A DNA stretch of 42,268 nt from Pirellulales bacterium. GTDB taxonomy: Bacteria; Planctomycetota; Planctomycetia; Pirellulales; JAICIG01. Positions 40,699 through 42,268 of the stretch are shown one piece after another. Numbering within the stretch: the first letter of the stretch is position 1; every line of letters starts with the position of its first letter. The notes beneath the pieces are model-generated. The model searched no databases and was not told where the DNA came from. It was given only the letters and a program-made list of their open reading frames with translations. Both the position numbers and the translations under genes were made by a program. The stretch lies in assembly GCA_035533075.1 (NCBI GenBank), contig DATLUO010000184.1:1-42268 (forward strand). The letters run 5' to 3'.

Positions 40699-42003
40699 AT
40701 GACTCAGTTTTCCGATCTCGGCCTCGCCGAGCACCTTCTTCGCGCTGTCCGCGACGAAGGCTACCACACTCCCACCCCCATTCAGGCCCAGGCCATCGGT
40801 CCCGTGCGCGAAGGCCGCGACCTGATCGGCTGCGCCCAGACCGGCACCGGCAAAACCGCCGCCTTTGCCCTGCCGTTGCTGCACCGTCTGGCCCAGAAGC
40901 CATCGAACGTCAACGGCCGCGGCCGCAAAATTCGCGTGCTCGTGCTGGCCCCCACCCGCGAGCTCTCCAGCCAAATCGGCGAAAGCTTCAACACCTATGG
41001 CCGTCATCTGCATCTGCGCTGTTCGTTGGTGTATGGCGGCGTCAGCCAGAACCCGCAAGTGCGGGCGCTCAACCAGGGGGTCGATATCCTGGTGGCCACG
41101 CCCGGCCGGCTGCTCGACCTGATGAACCAGGGGTTTGTCGACCTCTCGAAGGTCGAGTCGCTCGTGCTCGACGAGGCCGATCAGATGCTCGACATGGGGT
41201 TCATTCACGACCTGCGTCGGATCGTGGCCAAGGTGCCCGCCAGCCGGCAGACTCTCTTGTTTTCGGCCACGATGCCGCCGGAAATCCGGCAGCTCGCCGC
41301 AAGCTGGCTGCGCGACCCGGTGACGGTGCAGGTGGCCGCCGTGTCGGCCCCGGCCGAGCGGATCAGCCAGTCGGTGTACCTGGTCGATCAGCGGCACAAG
41401 CCGCACCTGCTCGTGCATTGGCTCAAGAGCAGCGGCTCGGCGCGCACGCTGGTGTTCACGCGCACCAAGCACGGCGCCGACAAGGTCGTTCGGCACCTGG
41501 CGAAATCGGGCATTCGCGCGGAAGCGATTCACGGCAACAAGAGCCAGTCGGCCCGCGAGCGCGCCTTGCGGCTCTTCAAGTCGCAGCAGCCGCCCGTGCT
41601 GGTGGCCACCGACATCGCCTCTCGCGGCCTGGACATCGACGATGTTTCGCACGTGGTCAATTTCGACATGCCGCTGGTGGCCGAAGCCTACGTGCATCGC
41701 ATCGGCCGCACAGCCCGCGCCGGTGCTTCGGGCGAGGCCGTTTCGTTCTGCGACCGCGCGGAGCGTTCGCAGTTGAAGGCGATCGAGCGGTTGATTCGGC
41801 AATCGTTGCGGATCGAGAAAGACCAGCCGCAATACCCGACGCGTGCCGAGCCGGTGATCCGCGCCCCCGAGCCGGCCGAATCACGCGGCCGCGACCAGCG
41901 TCGTGGTTTCGGCAAGCGGCGCTCGCAAGAGTCTGTGACGGCCGCAACGCCATCCTCATCGGGCCAACGTCGCCGCCGAAACCGCCCACGTATCAGCCCC
42001 TGA
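40699..42003 (+). CDS. rhlE: DEAD-box ATP-dependent RNA helicase (RhlE type)
   Basis: 434 residues from ATG 40699 with GAGGA upstream. Motifs in order: Q-motif region FSDLGL...PTPIQAQAI, I AQTGTGKT (46-53), Ia PTRELSSQ, Ib TPGRLLDL, II DEAD (in VLDEADQMLDMGF), III SATM, IV VFTRTK, V ATDIASRGLDI, VI HRIGRTARAG. A basic, disordered tail (RGRDQRRGFGKRRS, RRRRNRPRISP) follows residue ~385, as usual for RhlE. It unwinds short RNA duplexes in ribosome assembly or RNA decay. RhlE is favoured by the short length and tail, but CsdA or SrmB types cannot be ruled out by eye. Confidence 0.93.
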   Translation: MTQFSDLGLAEHLLRAVRDEGYHTPTPIQAQAIGPVREGRDLIGCAQTGTGKTAAFALPLLHRLAQKPSNVNGRGRKIRVLVLAPTRELSSQIGESFNTYGRHLHLRCSLVYGGVSQNPQVRALNQGVDILVATPGRLLDLMNQGFVDLSKVESLVLDEADQMLDMGFIHDLRRIVAKVPASRQTLLFSATMPPEIRQLAASWLRDPVTVQVAAVSAPAERISQSVYLVDQRHKPHLLVHWLKSSGSARTLVFTRTKHGADKVVRHLAKSGIRAEAIHGNKSQSARERALRLFKSQQPPVLVATDIASRGLDIDDVSHVVNFDMPLVAEAYVHRIGRTARAGASGEAVSFCDRAERSQLKAIERLIRQSLRIEKDQPQYPTRAEPVIRAPEPAESRGRDQRRGFGKRRSQESVTAATPSSSGQRRRRNRPRISP

Positions 42004-42058
42004 TCGGCATGGCGCCGGCGATGGTATACCTCGCGCGGAGCTAACCCCACCAATGGGC

Positions 42059-42081
42059 CAACTGTCAGATTCTGACAGTTG
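42059..42081. terminator. Perfect 10-bp inverted repeat after the RNA helicase gene
   Basis: CAACTGTCAG-ATT-CTGACAGTTG, 56 nt after the helicase stop. There is no T-run behind it, so an operator or a weak terminator is equally possible. 42082-42268 has frames open to the window edge on both strands but nothing I can support. Confidence 0.45.
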
Positions 42082-42268
42082 ATCGGCTGTTCCCCGTCCC
42101 CGCCGGCAAGCCAAGCGAAGACCGTCGCGATCTAAAACACTTGTGAAAAATAGGCGTGGTTCAAAGCAGGGTAACACTTCCCGTTGGAGTTCTGCCAGCA
42201 CCTCCTGCCGGAAGTACCTGCCGCTGCGTTGGTTACGTCCTGACGCGGCCCACGCAGGGCGGCGAAAG

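Noticed and set aside
42082..42268. Frames open to the window edge on both strands
   Set aside because: No start signal or motif; the part outside the window would be needed.

Overview
The window looks like a chromosomal segment of a planctomycete, most likely a Pirellulales-type genome. This is inferred from high-GC codon use, a DUF1549/DUF1553 cytochrome-like surface protein with a bacterial Ig-like N-terminus, a PPC-domain secreted protein, a VWA plus secretin-N-domain protein with a Gly/Met tail, TAT-exported sugar isomerase-like proteins, relics of ECF sigma factors, and intergenic DNA full of short repeats. No rRNA, tRNA, CRISPR array or intact transposase was seen.

Layout. 1-2900 is a mosaic: the 3' end of a pilin-like secreted protein gene, then two degraded copies of that 3' end. 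Between the copies lie toxin-antitoxin-like and other small genes, some truncated or frameshifted. 2900-4910 (minus strand) holds an ECF sigma relic, a di-haem cytochrome c peroxidase and a secreted Cys-containing protein. 5361-9110 (plus) holds a kinase-like P-loop protein, folE, a membrane protein and a zinc-ribbon membrane protein. 9326-12528 is a 986-residue FAD/Fe-S oxidoreductase translationally coupled to a MoaD/ThiS-like protein. 13048-14963 is a metallophosphatase plus an LPG-synthase-type membrane protein. 15330-17333 is a UvrD/PcrA-type helicase. 17372-19885 (minus) has a deleted sigma-factor gene, a tandem-NBD ABC ATPase without permeases and the tail of a histidine kinase. 20123-22233 is a three-gene set: a redoxin lipoprotein and two unrecognised coupled genes. 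22429-34994 is mainly envelope and secreted proteins: isomerase-like, double alpha/beta hydrolase, HEAT-repeat, DUF1549/1553, a small DUF7336-like protein, PPC protein and a DUF4261-like protein. 35623-42003 holds an SGNH hydrolase, the VWA/secretin-N protein, a small coiled-coil protein and an RhlE-type RNA helicase.

Three kinds of repeated DNA run through the gaps. R1 is a 38-39 bp GC-rich palindromic unit (nine copies, two pairs forming 96-bp inverted doublets). R2 is a ~155-bp MITE-like element with long terminal inverted repeats (two full copies, one fragment). The third kind is heptanucleotide tandem repeats of several different sequences, all with a 7-bp period, at ten tracts (eight or so separate loci). 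R1 supplies stop codons for two reading frames, and heptamer runs sit inside a signal peptide and at the end of a zinc-ribbon gene.

The most unusual part is 500-2830, where the pilin-gene 3' end plus R1 plus heptamers recurs three times around small-gene cargo. That layout could come from repeated recombination at a gene 3' end, or from decay of tandem paralogues. Functional calls rest on motifs read by eye; no database search was possible.
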